A program made the translations under genes and the position numbers. The notes under the pieces were generated by a model, which saw only the letters and a program-made list of their open reading frames with translations, was not told the DNA's origin and searched no databases. 64,000 bases of DNA from Spirodela intermedia (lineage: Eukaryota; Streptophyta; Magnoliopsida; Alismatales; Araceae), in contig LR746267.1 of assembly GCA_902729315.2 (NCBI GenBank), forward strand, positions 5,829,386 to 5,893,385, written 5' to 3'. This document shows, in pieces, positions 28,501-42,200 of this stretch. Within the stretch, counting starts at the first letter, position 1. Each line of letters begins with the position of its first letter.

Positions 28501-31500
28501 AATTGGTATTAGAGTCAGGTTTGGGTTATCACCTAACCTCAGTCCCCTGAGGACACTAACCGAGCTTCCATACCACTAGTCGACCATTCATATAAGATTG
28601 CATTGGCATCTAGGCACCCATAAGACCCAACCATGATAGAGACACGTTCAGCCAAAGCTTGAGGAGGTTCACCATCATCACAGCACCCATGCGAGGCCTC
28701 AGATCCCGCTACTCCTTGAGTAGCTAGAGTGGACATGAGTCCACCATCTCTATCAAGACCGACGGATTCAGTACCAAACCCCTCCCGACCCCAAGAGACT
28801 CTAAGCCCTATGTCGGCCGGAGAGGCATCAGGGCGGCCCCAACCGCCTGCAGCTATGAGCCACCGAGCTAGGGGTCGTGGCAGAGGTGGCTGATAGCAAC
28901 CTTCGCCCCAGTACCCTTCGAGGGATGGAGTGCACTCCCTCCCAGATGATGTCATGTGTAGCATGAACCAGGCTATTGAGCATCTGAAGCGAGCTATCTT
29001 AGTAGCCACAACTCATGGCCCGTTGCGACCGGCTCTATCGTCGGTCACATATCTGGTCGCACCACCGACCACACTACCTATTACACATGCATATCAAGAG
29101 CATCGCGAGCCTCGTCGGCCTGTGAGCTCCTATAGTGATCCATATGATCACTAGTACCTCGATCATGATCATCGTCGAGGGAATCTTTGTCGCCGCAATG
29201 CACCTCGTCATGACAATGGCCACGATCAATTGGGCAGTCGTTGGCCACAAGATACTTATGATCGTCGCGAGTCGATCTACCCTGCTTGTAGGGACAATCT
29301 CCCATGTCCGCTACCACCACCAACTCGACCCCACTACGACGACTATCAACCCCACGGACATAACCAGGGACACGACAAGAGAGACCTTCCGAGTTACAAA
29401 GCTGACCTTTCCTGATCAGAGGAGCTCAATCGATGAGTAGAGCGTCAACCATAAGATCGCGATGATTACTACCACAACTACCAGCGTGCTCTAGACTTTC
29501 ACTAGGCACCCCAGGATGTCCACTAAGATCGTTACTACTACGATCAAGGGTGTTACTTGAGCCCTCCCCACCATAACTTTGGTGGTGACCATAGGACTGA
29601 TTGATCAGATGATCGGGACAAGTGATGTGAGGATCATAGAGCCTACATATTGAAAAGTGTGCATGCCGATGTGACAGTCTTTGACAGCTCCCATGAGCCC
29701 AAGGACTTCATAAATTGGGAGTCTAATATAAACTCCTATTTTCAATGGTACCGCATGGATGATGATTTATGTATAGAGTATGCAGAGACGAGACTTGGCA
29801 GATATGCCAAGATCTTTTAGAAAAATGAGAGCTACGCGGCACACCGATAAAGACAACCCATCACATCATGGGTTGATATGGCATCATGCTTGAGGAACAA
29901 ATATGTTCCTCGACAATACAAGTCGATGATGTTTCTCAGTCGATTAGACCTCCGATAGGGCAAGATGCCTGTCTGAGACTACATTCAAGCTTTTGAGGAG
30001 TGCCGCATGAGGTGTCACTTTGTCGAGGAGTCATGTGTGGTTTGGGACATTTTCACCCACGAACTTAGTCTGCAGCTTCAGAACGAGGTGTTGAAAAATA
30101 ACTCGTCTAAAGTAGATGAGGCCTACTACATAGTAGAGCATATGAAGCAACTCGTCAAGGACACAGTTCACCCCACCTCTGATCACCACGAAGATCGTGC
30201 CCATGCGATCTACATAAACACCGACGACAACACTGACACGTATTAACGTAGAGAACAAATGGACTATACTGATGACATCAGTAGGGTTTGCACCACCCCT
30301 GCATCTGCCACCAGCCGACACATCTGACTGTGCCACGGCTACGTCCCAAGCCCATATCACTTGTTTCAAGTGTAAGAATAAGGGACACCAGACGAGCCAA
30401 TGTCCATCTTCGAATCTCCTCATAGAGATTGAAGAATTGGATAGTAGTTCATACGAGGATGACATCCCTATAGGCGATGATGTCTACATTGCTGACGAGC
30501 TACATCTAGATCCTGCTAGTCACCGTACCCCCAGCCAAGGTTGCCTCTCTCGCTGCCTCATTGACAAATACTTTATCGAGGGGGCTGGTCAACATCGCTG
30601 TCCAATGTTCATCTCAAGATGCGGTTCTTGCACCACAGCCAGACACCACAGTAGTTAGAGAGATCACCCTAGCATCGAGGATGACTATGCTCACATCTAC
30701 ACCTACGACATACGATTCTCTTTACACGTCGATCTTCTACACCTATGTGAAGATCAATGGACATGCATGCAAGGTGATCGTGGACAGCGGCAATTGCGTC
30801 AATGTTGTGTCAGACTAAGTCTTGTAGAGGGTAAGGCTGAGTACTATTAGTCATCCAACCCCTTACGACATATTGTGGATAAACACCACCGCACTACCTG
30901 TTCGTCGACAGTGTCAGGTGCCACTTAGGATGAGCACTAATGATGAGCACATCTTGTGTGATGTCCTTCTAATGAAAATTGACAATATCATACTTAGACG
31001 GCCCTAGTTGTTTAACTATGATGTCTAACTCATGGGAAGAGCAAACACTTACTTTTCATGTATTGAGATTGCCGACTTGTTTGGTACATCATACCAACAA
31101 GCCCGCACCGAAGCGTGACCCTAAGTCATGTATCGGGTTAATTGTGATGAAAGGACCTACCTTTCAGCACGAGATCACATCGGACATAGATGGATCCTCG
31201 ACGTACTTCGCTCTCGTTTTGGATACACGAGATGACATGACCCTTACACCACCTTATTTAGAAGTTGAGGGTATGTTATCAAAGTACGCCGACGTACTCC
31301 CATAGGAGCTTCCCATAGGAGCTTCCTAGAGAGCTACCTCTATTGAGACACATTCAGCGTGCTATCGACTTGGTTCCCAAAGCATCACTCTTGAACCTGC
31401 CGCACTATTGCAAGAGCCGACGAGTCTACAGTGGTACCCAAGACTCTCACCTCTAGCACTTACGACAAGTGTTTGAGGCACTTCGACAGGAGAAGTTTTT

Positions 31501-32020
31501 TGTGCATCTTAAGAAGTGTAGTTTCTTCACTTCTGAGGTTACATTCCTTGGTTTTGTCATTTTCGAGCAAGAAGTTTATGCGGACCTTGAAAAGGTCTAC
31601 GTGATAGTCACACTTGGCCACGGCCAGGTAACATGCATGACATCTGGAGCTTCATTGGACTAGCAACGTTCTACTGTCACTTCATTCTGGACTTTAGTTC
31701 CATCACCACTCCACTTACTGATTGCCTCAAGAAGGAGACATTCCTTTAGATAGAGGAGCTGAGTAGGCCTTTGATCGAGTGAAGGCTCTTATCACTCAAG
31801 CATTGATACTTCACCTACTCGACTTTGGCAAAGTATTTGAGGTCACCTATGATGCCTCGAGCGTTGGTATTGAGGGTGTCCTTAGCTAGGAAGGCTATCT
31901 CATAGAGTACTTCAGCGAGAAGATGAATGATGTGAGACTTAGATACTCCACTTATGATCGTGAGTTTTACACCGTCACTTAGGCTTTCAAAAATTGATGA
32001 CATTCTACCTCCGCGACGAC
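28501..32020 (+). mobile_element. Ty3/gypsy internal region: degenerate gag-pol, RT deleted
   Basis: After the PBS, a gag-like start MIETRSAKA (28633) is followed by broken frames. Gag core 29640-30240 (FINWESNINSYFQWY, YKSMMFLSRLDL). CCHC knuckle CFKCKNKGHQTSQC at 30362-30403. Aspartic protease with DSG at 30783-30791 (KVIVDSGNCVNVVSD). Linker ending ASLLNLPHYCKS near 31410. RT resumes only at its end (LRQVFEALRQEKFFVHLKK..F) near 31470, so the palm with YxDD is missing. RNase H (EVTYDASS..., YSTYDREFYT) 31810-31980. No integrase is found. Many stops. Inactive. Confidence 0.88.
28503..28518 (+). other. Primer-binding site of the gypsy element
   Basis: TTGGTATTAGAGTCAG closely matches TGGTATCAGAGC, the complement of the initiator methionine tRNA 3' end used by many plant LTR retrotransposons. 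Confidence 0.8.
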
Positions 32021-32094
32021 AATTCACATATTTATTTCATTCATAATTGTTTTTCTTATTCAACATTTGATTTGTCATCATATCGCTATATATT

Positions 32095-32262
32095 TGTTGA
32101 CAAGAGGAAGAGAAAACTTTAGAATTGATTATTGAAAAAGAGTAAATGAAATTATATAGAAGAAGAGAAAAAAGAGAGAGAATGAGAAGTGAAGATCATA
32201 GAGGAAGAATAAGGATGTGGAGAGAATAAGTATAAAATGGGCTTAGTGGGCTTATTGCAACA
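32095..32262 (-). repeat. 3' LTR of the copia element
   Basis: 168 bp on the minus strand, TGTTGCAATAAG...GTCAACA, just after the purine-rich GAAGGGGAG. The GAAGAATAAG...AATAAGT stretch matches the 5' LTR part at about 38018-38105. Confidence 0.8.
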
Positions 32263-33639
32263 CTCCCCTTCAAAATGGAGCATCTAAGTAAAACATGCCT
32301 AACTTGGTGCATGTTGCGTCGTAGGAGATTCTCGCAAGACTCTTGGTGAGGATGTCTATGAGCTAATGAAATAAGACAACATGTAAAATAGAAATAACAC
32401 TTGACATTACTTTATCTCAGATGTAATGACAGACAATCTTAATGTGCTTTGTCCGCTCATGAAATATAAGATTTCTAGTAGTAAAAATGACAACTTGATT
32501 ATCACAATATATATGCATTGGCATAGAAGATGAGACGTCAAATTCTTTGAGGAGTAAATTTAGTCACATCATCTCTCGCACTATCTCGATCATAACATGA
32601 TACTTAGACTCATCACTAGAGTAAGATACTACCTTCTACTTCCTAAAATGCCACGTGATAAGTTTACCACCCACATATGTATAATAACTTGTGGTGTAAG
32701 ATTTTTATTGTTACTAGTGTATATTCTACATCTGAGTAGACTTTAATCTGAATATGTCTATATATTTGATAGATAAGCCCTCTCCCAAGAGCTCTTTTGA
32801 TGTATATTAGAACCCATAAAGTTCCATCATAGTGAATTGTCAATATTCTTGTATGAATTGATTAAGGATACTAACTATATACATGATGTTGGGACAAATG
32901 ATAGTGAAATAGACCATCTTTCTCAACAACTATCTATATCGATTAGTATCCTCTAGGAGCAAAGATGACGTATCCTAGAAGCGCAGATGTGCCTCCATAG
33001 GTGACAACTCCAACTTACACCAAAGTAATCTAATCTCTTGAAACATATCAAGAACATACATTCATTGAGAGAGAGAAAGTTGGTCGTCTTGATAGATGAA
33101 TTTAATCCCAAGAAAGTATCACAAAATCCTTAGGTCTCATATACTAAAGTGATGTTGTATGTATGATCTAATAGCTTGAATGCTTACTTCATCACTTTTT
33201 ATCATAAGAATGTCATCCACATAAATAGCTAAGATGATAATACCGGATTCAATAGTCTTTATAAGTATTGTGAAATTCACAAGACATGGTGAGAATCGAA
33301 ATTGCGTTAGAAGACCACTAAACTTGACAAACTAAGCACGTGAACTTTACTTAAGTCCTTAAATAGCATATTATAAAAGACACATCTTCTTTTAAGAAAC
33401 ATATTTAGGAGGTTGCTCCATAAACACATGTTTTTTAAGGTCATCATAGAAAAATATATTAGAAACATCAAATTGATGTAAAGATCATGTATAATTCATC
33501 ACTAGAGAGAGTATCACTCATATGGAGTTTAGTTGAACCATTGAGGAGAACATTTCAGTGTAGTCAATGTCATAGGCCTATGTGAATCCACAAGCAACCA
33601 AGCAAGTTTTGTGACATGTAATAAATCTATTTGAGATAT

Positions 33640-35387
33640 TGATAAGCCTTCATTATTATGAGTTAATAATTAGTAAATAATATAGTTTTAGTCTTAACTT
33701 ATGATAAATAGACTTATATTTATATTAAAGTGTGAAAAATAGTTTTTAATTGATTAAGATAGATTTTTGGCTAATTATGTGATTTTTTATAAATTTATAT
33801 AATTTGTATAGTTTTATTTTTGAGATAAATAAAGAAAAAGAAATAGAAATAAAAATATAGCAAAATGGGGGAGACCTGCTGGCTAGTCGGGCCTACAAGC
33901 GGGTCAGAAGCACAGTGAGGGAGGAGCCGCAAGCAAGGGCTCGAGTGACTAAGACTAATGGGGGCACATGTGCACCACTCCCCTTCCATCTCATTGGTGG
34001 CTAGCTAGCTATGGGGCAAGGAGTGGTCATACATAAGAGAGAAAAGGACTCATTACTTGCAAATATAATATTATTATATATTTACTTAAAACTTTGGCAC
34101 ACAAATAATGTGAGACTAAACCCACGTCACACTTTTTCTCTAAAGGCTTCAAAGATTTAATACCTAAAATACTACTTATTTATAATAGAGATATATTATG
34201 ATGACGTCACTTGATAAGAGTATTAGAATACTTATTTCAATCTCTTTCATACAAGTGGACAATTGGTGTGGGTTCAAATCCTCCTAAAGTCAAAACTCAT
34301 ATTTTTATCTAATTATTACGACTTTCTTATAAATTACCAATAAAGGTTTAAACCGTCAAAATCACTAGATCATCAGCGAAAATCTCGTCAACATAATTCG
34401 CAAAACATTGTTACTAAAATTGTTGAACGATTCACGATAAAAGGATCGTGAATCCATTTAGTTAATCATCTCTGACTGATCGACGAACAAGTCATTGTTG
34501 AGAAGAGGACGATCTGTCGGGAGATGAGTCATCACCTTTTGAGAGTATATCAAATGCGATGAAAAACCTCTTCTAGTTGTGCAGACTTGAGGATGAAGCT
34601 CCCTATCACTCGCCCCACCTCCATTCAACTCCTCTTTGTTAGATGACAGTCGCTATAGAGCTACAAAGTCATCGTTTTTCTACTCCACTGAGTGACAACT
34701 ATCGAAGACAATTCAACGACTCATTTCATTAATTTCTAGATTTCTCAAGGAGATCTAAAGATTACTCACGTCATCCTTGTCCAAAGAGAGCCTTTGAGGT
34801 TGTGGACACTACATGACGATCCTCTCGAATGCTCAAGATTCTAGTGCATCACTAACGCATCACCGTCGGAATATCAAAACTCTATTTTTCTACTTTCAAA
34901 TTAATTTTTACTTTATTTAGTGATAATTTGTGTGATTTATATTTACTAAGTTATACTTCATTCAATTTGATTCTTTCAACTTTGACATATCTTAATTTGA
35001 TCAATTAAATCGTTTGTAATTACTTATATAAAAATCATCAGACAAAACTCTATTTTCGCTCAATTTGCATTTGTTGGGCGTTGACATCATCCTTACGTCC
35101 ACACTCTTATTTCTCTTTTTCACGAATTTGAAATATAATTTATTTTTATTTTATAGTATATAATTTATTAAAAAATATATTCTTTGAGTAAAATTCTGAA
35201 AAATTACCTGATATTATATTACATCTATGTGATCGACCTAAAAAATTATTACTATTCTTAAAAGTTTTATTAAATTATAATTAATATATTTGTTTATAAA
35301 TAATTTTAAATATCTGAAAATTAGTATTTTCTAATTTTATAATTTTTAAATTTACATGATTTACTATATAATGACTAAGTCACGTCA
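33640..35387 (+). repeat. LTR-like repeat family A, copy 3 (1.75 kb), inside copia RT
   Basis: TGATAAGCCTTCATT...GACTAAGTCACGTCA, flanked by GATAT and GTTAT (4 of 5 bases of a target duplication). The copia RT reading on either side (FTLKYN before, ITCHKTCLVACGFT after on the minus strand) joins naturally if this block is removed. Confidence 0.85.
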
Positions 35388-38017
35388 GTTATACTTGAGT
35401 GTGAAAACTCACTTACACGTGATGATGTTGACATCTTGTGGATGAGATATATGTGTCCAAGTTCTCTAAGATAGTAAGGCATCCACCTCCAAGTCTATGG
35501 CTACCTTATATTCAAATACTTGTGTAGTCTTAACATACGACCGTGAAATCGACTTAGAGGTCACGAAAAGAGCAAAGCTACGAAAAGAAGGAAAAAGGTA
35601 GTCGTAGAAAATAAAGTGAGAAATAAGGTGTCTGGTACATGTGCGTGTACCTTTGAAGAGAGCAATAGGAAGATGAAGGTCATCCACATGAGTGTCAGAA
35701 GAAATGACTAGAGGAGGCTCATCGGTAGAAGGTGAAGACAAATCTGATCTTGGAGTAAAGGAGTTGGATGACAATGAAGCCGAAGGTGTCAAAGGAAGAA
35801 CTGATGAGGGAGTAACTAGACAAGTAAGAATAGTAGGAGAAGGATTTGTAATGATCACTATAGGAGGAAAATCATGTGGTGAAGATGCAGCGGATCGAAG
35901 AAGAATCAATACTAGAGAAAAGAAGGGAGACTCCTCATAAAAGATAATGTCAACTAATGTCACAAAGCAACAAGTATTAGGAAAATAGATCTAATAACCC
36001 TTTTGTGTTCGTAAATAACCAATAAAGACTCTTTTGAGAGCATGAGAGATCACTTTAGAGAGAGAAAGAGAGTGGTCTTAAACAAAAGTAGTACATCTAA
36101 AGATACAAAGCGATAAGAAAAAAAGAGAAAATTAAGTGAAAGACAATTAAGTGGAATGGCCCCACCAAGTGGAATAGAAAGAAGTTGATTTTGGAGATAT
36201 GTGATTATTAGGAGAGCATTAGACTACAAATAATGAAGAACATTTATCTCAATGAATAATATGTGAGCAATGTCAAGTAGTTGGTGATGTTTTCATTCAA
36301 GAAGACTATTTTGTTAAGATGTATATGGACACATAATCTGATGAAGAATACTATGATCAACACAAAATGTGTGAAGTGAGTCTTAGACTAGCTCCAAAGT
36401 ATTGTTGGTGTAAAAAATCTTAGGCATAATAGAATACTAAGTGATGACCTTAGTAATGAAGTGAACAACTATGGTGTGAATTTAGGTACGATCTTGGAAA
36501 AGATAGATCAAACTCACCCGAGTGTAGTCATCAATAAAGATTGTAATAGCGATGACTTAAGACAGATAGAGCACAAGAGGAGCCCCAAACATCACAATGA
36601 ATGAAGTCAAAGGGTGTTGTGAATGAAATTTTATCTTAACTCAAGTATGAACTGCAATGTTATTTTTCTAATTAACACGACTCACATAAAAACTTATTAA
36701 GAGAAAGTCAAGACAAAGTTTTTTGAAGTTTGTCAAAACAAGGATGTCTCAAATGACAATGTTACAAAAGAGATGAAGTGGCCATAGAGGAAATAAAAAG
36801 GGCTTGAAGACCAAAAAAAGGTTCATTGAAAATTAACTCGTAGACACTTTGTTCATTCTCACGCCCCAAACTAATCTTTCACCTAGTATATAGATCCTAA
36901 AAGGTACAATGAAAAAGAAAAAAATATAACAAAGTAAAAGATGGCTCAAGTAATGTCACTAATAGATAAAAAATTAGTAAAAAATCTGAAAACATAGAGA
37001 ACCTAGGTGAAAAGAATACTTGGGGTAACAATAGTATTATCTTGTCTGTTGACTGAATAAGTCTGAACATTAGTACAATCATAAATAGTGGGTGTGCCAA
37101 TCATGTAGGTGGAGTCCCCAAGTTAATAATCTATGGTGAAGATGAAGATGTAAAGAGAGTATGTGTACTTGGTGTGGAAAGATTTGAAAGTAAGACTAGA
37201 TTAGCTAAGGAATGAGCCATAGTACCGTTTGAGTAGCATAGTACTTCATACTTGCCAAAGGTTAATATCACTTGAAAGGTTAGAGACAAGACATTGGATG
37301 GTGCCATAGAAGTTGGTGAAGGAGGCAAGAGAGCCTGTTGAGTAGAGTTGAGCTTCCCAAATCATTTTCAACATTTATCGGGCAAGTGGTTTTATTTGTT
37401 GTAGTAGATGTATTGAGGAAAAGAATCGCGGCCCTTTTCATGTGACAGACAACCACTATCAAGTCTTGAAAGAGGAGGTCATATGATGCTTGAGGAGTGA
37501 AGATGGTCATGTCAAAAGAGTAGATGTGCCACTGGCTAAAGTAGGAAGAGTGCATGTACTTACATGAAGTGCAACATAGAAAATGTGAGAGATATCAGGT
37601 ATCAATCTCTAGAGAGGATCGTCTTACAAATCTGAGAGGTAATCAATGGGTGAACTCTACTCGGATAGACTTCGACAAGAAACTCATGATGATAGTGCTT
37701 GAATGTCTGAAGATCAATGGTCAAAAACTAATAGATGACAAGCTCTTATATCAAGGTTTGGAGATGACCAAAATGAGCTTGAAGTGAGGAATCCCCTACT
37801 TGCAGCCAAAAAATGACTCAAAGATCTCAACTATGCGACTGATATTTGTCCGATTAACGTACATGTTCTCCAATATCGTCTAGAGTTGTTGTGCAAGGTG
37901 AATCTAAACGAGAGGCTCGACAATACTTAACTCAATGCTTTAAAACATCTAAGTAAGGATGGTTGAATCGAGTTGAAACCATGAAGCAAATGACATATCA
38001 ATGAGGTCAAATAGATC

Positions 38018-38105
38018 AGTTGACAAGGATTATGAATGAAGAATAAGAACGTAAAGAAAATAAGTCCAAAATAGGTCTGGTGGGCCCAATGGACCTATTC
38101 TAACA
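38018..38105 (-). repeat. 5' LTR (recognisable part) of the copia element
   Basis: Aligns with the 3' LTR through AGTTGACAAG, GAAGAATAAG and AATAAGT and ends in TAACA beside the ATATT target duplication. Sequence from here to the PBS (37755-38017) does not obviously match the 3' LTR, so LTR lengths are uncertain. Confidence 0.65.
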
Positions 38106-38110
38106 ATATT

Positions 38111-39267
38111 GTAACTAGAAAGCTTGTGCAATAGCTTAGACAAGAGTAGGTTTAGATCCCTATTCCATGCCATGGAATAATACCTAGTTTGATATAGTTG
38201 AGAAATTAGTGTCAATTGAGGGATGGAAGATTTTTGACCGAAGAAAAGAAGTGTAACAAGATTTGCATCCAAATAGCTAATAAGCTTTTCATTTTTTGCT
38301 AAAATAAAGTTTTAATTCAACTCAAATGGACTAGAGGCACATGATGTTTGAAGACACAGTTTGACCCAATTAGAGATTTGGGCACATGTTAAATGTGTCA
38401 AAATCTTAATTCCTACATTTCTCTTTATTTCCACATTATTATTCTTGAAATTTTAAATATTCCTCCCAAAGTATGAGGGGCATTCTAACCGAACCCTCAT
38501 GTTCTTAAGGGGTGTTTTAATTATTGTTTTCTACTTTTTAAGATCATAACAAATTCCTCCTTTTATAAGTTAGTTATAATTATTTTTTGACCTATAAATA
38601 GGTCAACCCTTGTAGCCCAAGAGGTAGTTCATATTTCATCAATCTATTTTCATGTTCTCTTCCTCTCTAGAGGTTCTACATCTCTACTAGTGAAATCTAA
38701 CATTAAGGAACGATTTTTAATTCTGTGGGCTTAAGATCAACCCCTTGTGGACTCAAGGTAAAGCATATTCACAAAAATCAAGTCTTTTGTGATTTCAAGA
38801 ATGAGATTCAACATCCTACAACTGAGGTCGTATCAACTAGGTCAAATTGTTCATCAACTCAAATTTACACTACGTCATAATTGTATAGACAACACAACTT
38901 GTTGAAGAGAAGGATGTGATAACTAAGCAAAGAGTAGTACAAGCATGACTACATGGTAGTGACAATAGTGGCTGAGGCAATGTCATTGATGACAATGGTT
39001 GATTACCTCTCTTTGAGTGAAAGACAGTTGCTGGTGACAATGACACATAGGAAAGTGAACCTTTTTGTCAAGATGATGGATGTGACATAGAACAGTATGA
39101 CAAAAACATGAGATAATGTAAGAAGACATGAGAAACAATAAGATTGATGTTCTATTGTCATAGAATTGCCTTGTCGATAGAGGACCTTGTCGAAAGAGGG
39201 ATAAGGTGTCAATGAGGGGCCGATGTCGGAGTGCTAATGGGAAGACATCGATGATGACGGTGATAGA
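38111..39267. other. Unrecognised AT-rich DNA, part LTR-like
   Basis: No coding content recognised. 38590-38880 has a TATAAATAGG box, a leader-like CT stretch and CGTATCAACTAGG, faintly like an LTR end plus PBS. Minus-strand open frames around 39000-39290 have no family match. Confidence 0.4.
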
Positions 39268-39555
39268 GATAGTTCCTTTAGGGTTTAACATCTAACCCTA
39301 AAAGAGTAGTAATGGGCCAGATAAAGTTAGCCCCTTTACACTTAACATCATTGATGACATCAAAAGTAAGACTCAACTCACTATAATAGTAATTATAATT
39401 ATGTTCAACACTCTATCAATCAATAGTCAATTATTGCAACCCTTTCATTTTATTCAAACTTATACATCTAAATAATTTCTTTTTTAAGAAAAAAATACTT
39501 ATAACCTTTTAAGTTTATGATTTATCATCATTTTTTTATGTTGGTGGAAAGCTTG
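39268..39555. repeat. Repeat family D
   Basis: First part matches 25057-25140, second part matches 16385-16700 (CATTGATGACATC, TATACA..., CTTTTAAGTTT). It is cut at 39556 by family A copy 4. Possibly a copia LTR. Confidence 0.6.
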
Positions 39556-41422
39556 TGATGTGATTTAGTCATTATGTAATAAATCACCCAAATTTAAAAT
39601 TTATAAAACTAGAAAATACTAATTAAGAAAATAAATTATAATTTTAATAAAAAGTTGTAAAAATAATGAGTAATTTCTAAGTCAATCATAGGAATGTAAA
39701 ATAATATATAATAATATTTCATAATTTTTATAAATAATGTCATATGTTATGATTTTTAGACTAAATAATATACATAAAATATATTTAAAATATACAAAAG
39801 AAAAGTAAGGGTGCAGATGTTGGATGACTTTAGCAACCCAACGAACATGAATTGGACAAAAATAAAGTTTCATCTGACGATTTTTGTATAATTAATTACA
39901 AATGAATTAATTAGTGAAATTAAGATCTATAAAGTCAGAATAATTGTAATTTAATGAAGAATAGTTTTAAAACTTGAAATCACACAAAGTATTATTAAAT
40001 TAAGTAAAAATTAAGTTGAAAGTAAGAAAGACAGAGTTCTAACCTTGCGATAGTGATCATCAAAATTTTGTGTCTTGGATGATTATCGTGTGATGTCTAT
40101 GGCCTCAAGGGCTCTCTTTAGACATAGACAACTTGGCATTCCCTAGATCTCCATTTGAAGTTTAGAAAATGATGATAAAAGTTAAACTAGTTAAAAATAG
40201 GAAAATAGAGTTATGACATTATTACGGTGATACGTCAAAATGTTGAGTATTCGGTGAGACTTTTATGTAATGTCTACAGCCTCAAAGGCTTTACTTGAAC
40301 AAATACAACGTAGGTAATCTTTAAAAAAAATTATAAGATTTAGAAATCGATGGGATGAGTCAACAAATCATCTACGACAATTATCACTTGCAAGAGCGAA
40401 AAAATGATGACTTTGTGGATCTCTAGCAATTGTCATCTAATAGAGATAAGTTAGATGGAGATGGGGCACATCTTAAGGAGCTTCATCTTTAAATTTGCAT
40501 AATAAGAGGAAGCTCTTCATCACATTTGGTATGCTCTCAAAAGATTACAACTCATCTCATGACGAAATAGTTTTTTCACAAAGACGTCTTATTCATTGAT
40601 CAATCAGAGATAATTTATTTAATAGATTTGTGATCCTTTTATCTAGAATTATTTGATAATTTTAATAATAATACTTTGTAAATCATATTCACAAGATTTT
40701 CACCGATGATTGAGTAACTCTAGTGGCTTAATTGTTTACTAATAATCTGTAAAAAATCACAATTTAATCATATAAAAATATAAGTTTTAACTTTTATAAG
40801 ATTCAAACCTTCACCAGTCACCTACATATATGAGAGAGAATGAAATAAGTACATGAATACACTTTATAAAGCAACATCATAAGGATATCTACTTCTCATA
40901 AAAAAGAAATATTTTATGTATTAAAATAATTAGAAGCACTTCGTGAAGTTGTGACACTGATTTAGTCCTAAATCTATTATTTTCTAAGTTTTGAGATGTA
41001 TATATAGTAATACAACATTCTATCATCAATGAGCCTCTTTCTATTTATGTACGACCACCCCTTACCTCATGTTTAACTAGCCACTAATGACGTGAAAGAG
41101 GAGTGATGTGCATGTGCCCTCTACTAGTCAGCCACTCGCATCTCTACTTGATTGTGCTTCCAACCCACTTATAAGGCCAACTAATTAGGGATCCCTCACC
41201 CTTTTCTATATTTTTTATTTTATTTTATTTCTCTTCATTTATCTCAAAAATATGATTATAAAAATTACATAACTTTGTATAAAATCACATAATTAGCTAA
41301 ATCTATTTAACATAAATCTAAATATATTTATAATTTAACATAAATATAAATTTATTTATGATGAATTAAGGCTTAAAATTTATTATTAATTAATTATTAA
41401 TTCAAGATAATGAAGACTTATT
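39556..41422 (-). repeat. LTR-like repeat family A, copy 4 (inverted, 1.87 kb)
   Basis: Plus-strand TGATGTGATTTAGTCATT at its start is the reverse complement of the family A end; GATAATGAAGACTTATT at its end is the reverse complement of the family A beginning. Internal anchors (ACGACCACCCCTTACC, AAATTGTCATCTAA-like) match the other copies in reverse. No clear target duplication. Confidence 0.8.
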
Positions 41423-41787
41423 ATTCATGAATTTCCTTACTAAATTTTTTTGAAAAAGATTAACACAAATTGAATCCTTTATAATAAACCAAGTCAACTT
41501 ATTAGGCTCAACATTCTTCTCAATTTGTTTGAAAGTCTAAGGTGTAAGGCTTTCACTAATGTTAGGGAGTAATGGTTAAGACCTATAATAACTCATGGAT
41601 TTATTCTTCTTCTTACAATTAATGAAATAAATATAAATTTAGTGAAAAATAAAAGATATAAAATAATTAATATCAAATAACCATATTTAAACTAGAAAAT
41701 ATATTTATTAACATATATCTACTCATAATTAAACTTTCAATTATGATGAATATGTTTACACTTTCCTATTAGTCTTAATGAGGCCAC
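41423..41787. other. AT-rich spacer between repeats
   Basis: No gene or recognised repeat; very AT-rich. Confidence 0.5.
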
Positions 41788-42169
41788 ATTGTGAACCAAT
41801 AGAGGGGTGAATTGATCTTCTTGCATCTTTTTTGTTTGTTTTCTCATTCTTGTTTTGATCTGAACACCTACAAGGTTATAATTACTTTGCTGACCTAATC
41901 TACTCTATTCTCAAAGGACAATGTGTTCTTAGGCATTATTGATTCTTTAGTAAACTACACTAGAGATAAAGGCCTCGATAATCTTACATTGAAAACAATA
42001 GACCTTAGTAAGCCTATGATGGATACAAAGGCCTCACTAAGTCTATGTTCAACACAATGGCCTCAAACTAACACAAGCTTCATAATAGCCTCAACAAACT
42101 TGCACGAAATGCAACAGTCTCATTGTAGAGTTGATCCTACCTAAGGGGATTGATATCCTCCCCCCCTTT

Positions 42170-42200
<31 letters not shown>

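Larger units (their letters stand above)
32095..38105 (-). mobile_element. Ty1/copia retrotransposon, full span, interrupted by family A
   Basis: Ends TGTTG/CAACA-type and is flanked by a perfect 5-bp target duplication ATATT (32090-32094 and 38106-38110). On the minus strand: 5' LTR from 38105, PBS-like TTGATATAAGAGCTTG (37739-37754), gag/protease remains to about 36900, integrase core (HCDVWG..., FIDDYTRV) about 36600-36000, the Ser/Pro linker open frame 35963-35466 (RTCTRHLISHF...), RT start (TWTHISHPQD) to 35388, then the family A insertion 33640-35387, RT continuation (LHQFDV, MEQPPKY; YVDD at 33212-33223), RNase H (YCDNQVVIF, FHERTKHIKI) and a polypurine tract at 32263-32272. Stops throughout. 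Confidence 0.9.

Noticed and set aside
28539-29009. 156-codon minus-strand frame
   Set aside because: Antisense to the leader/gag start of the gypsy element; no recognisable protein.
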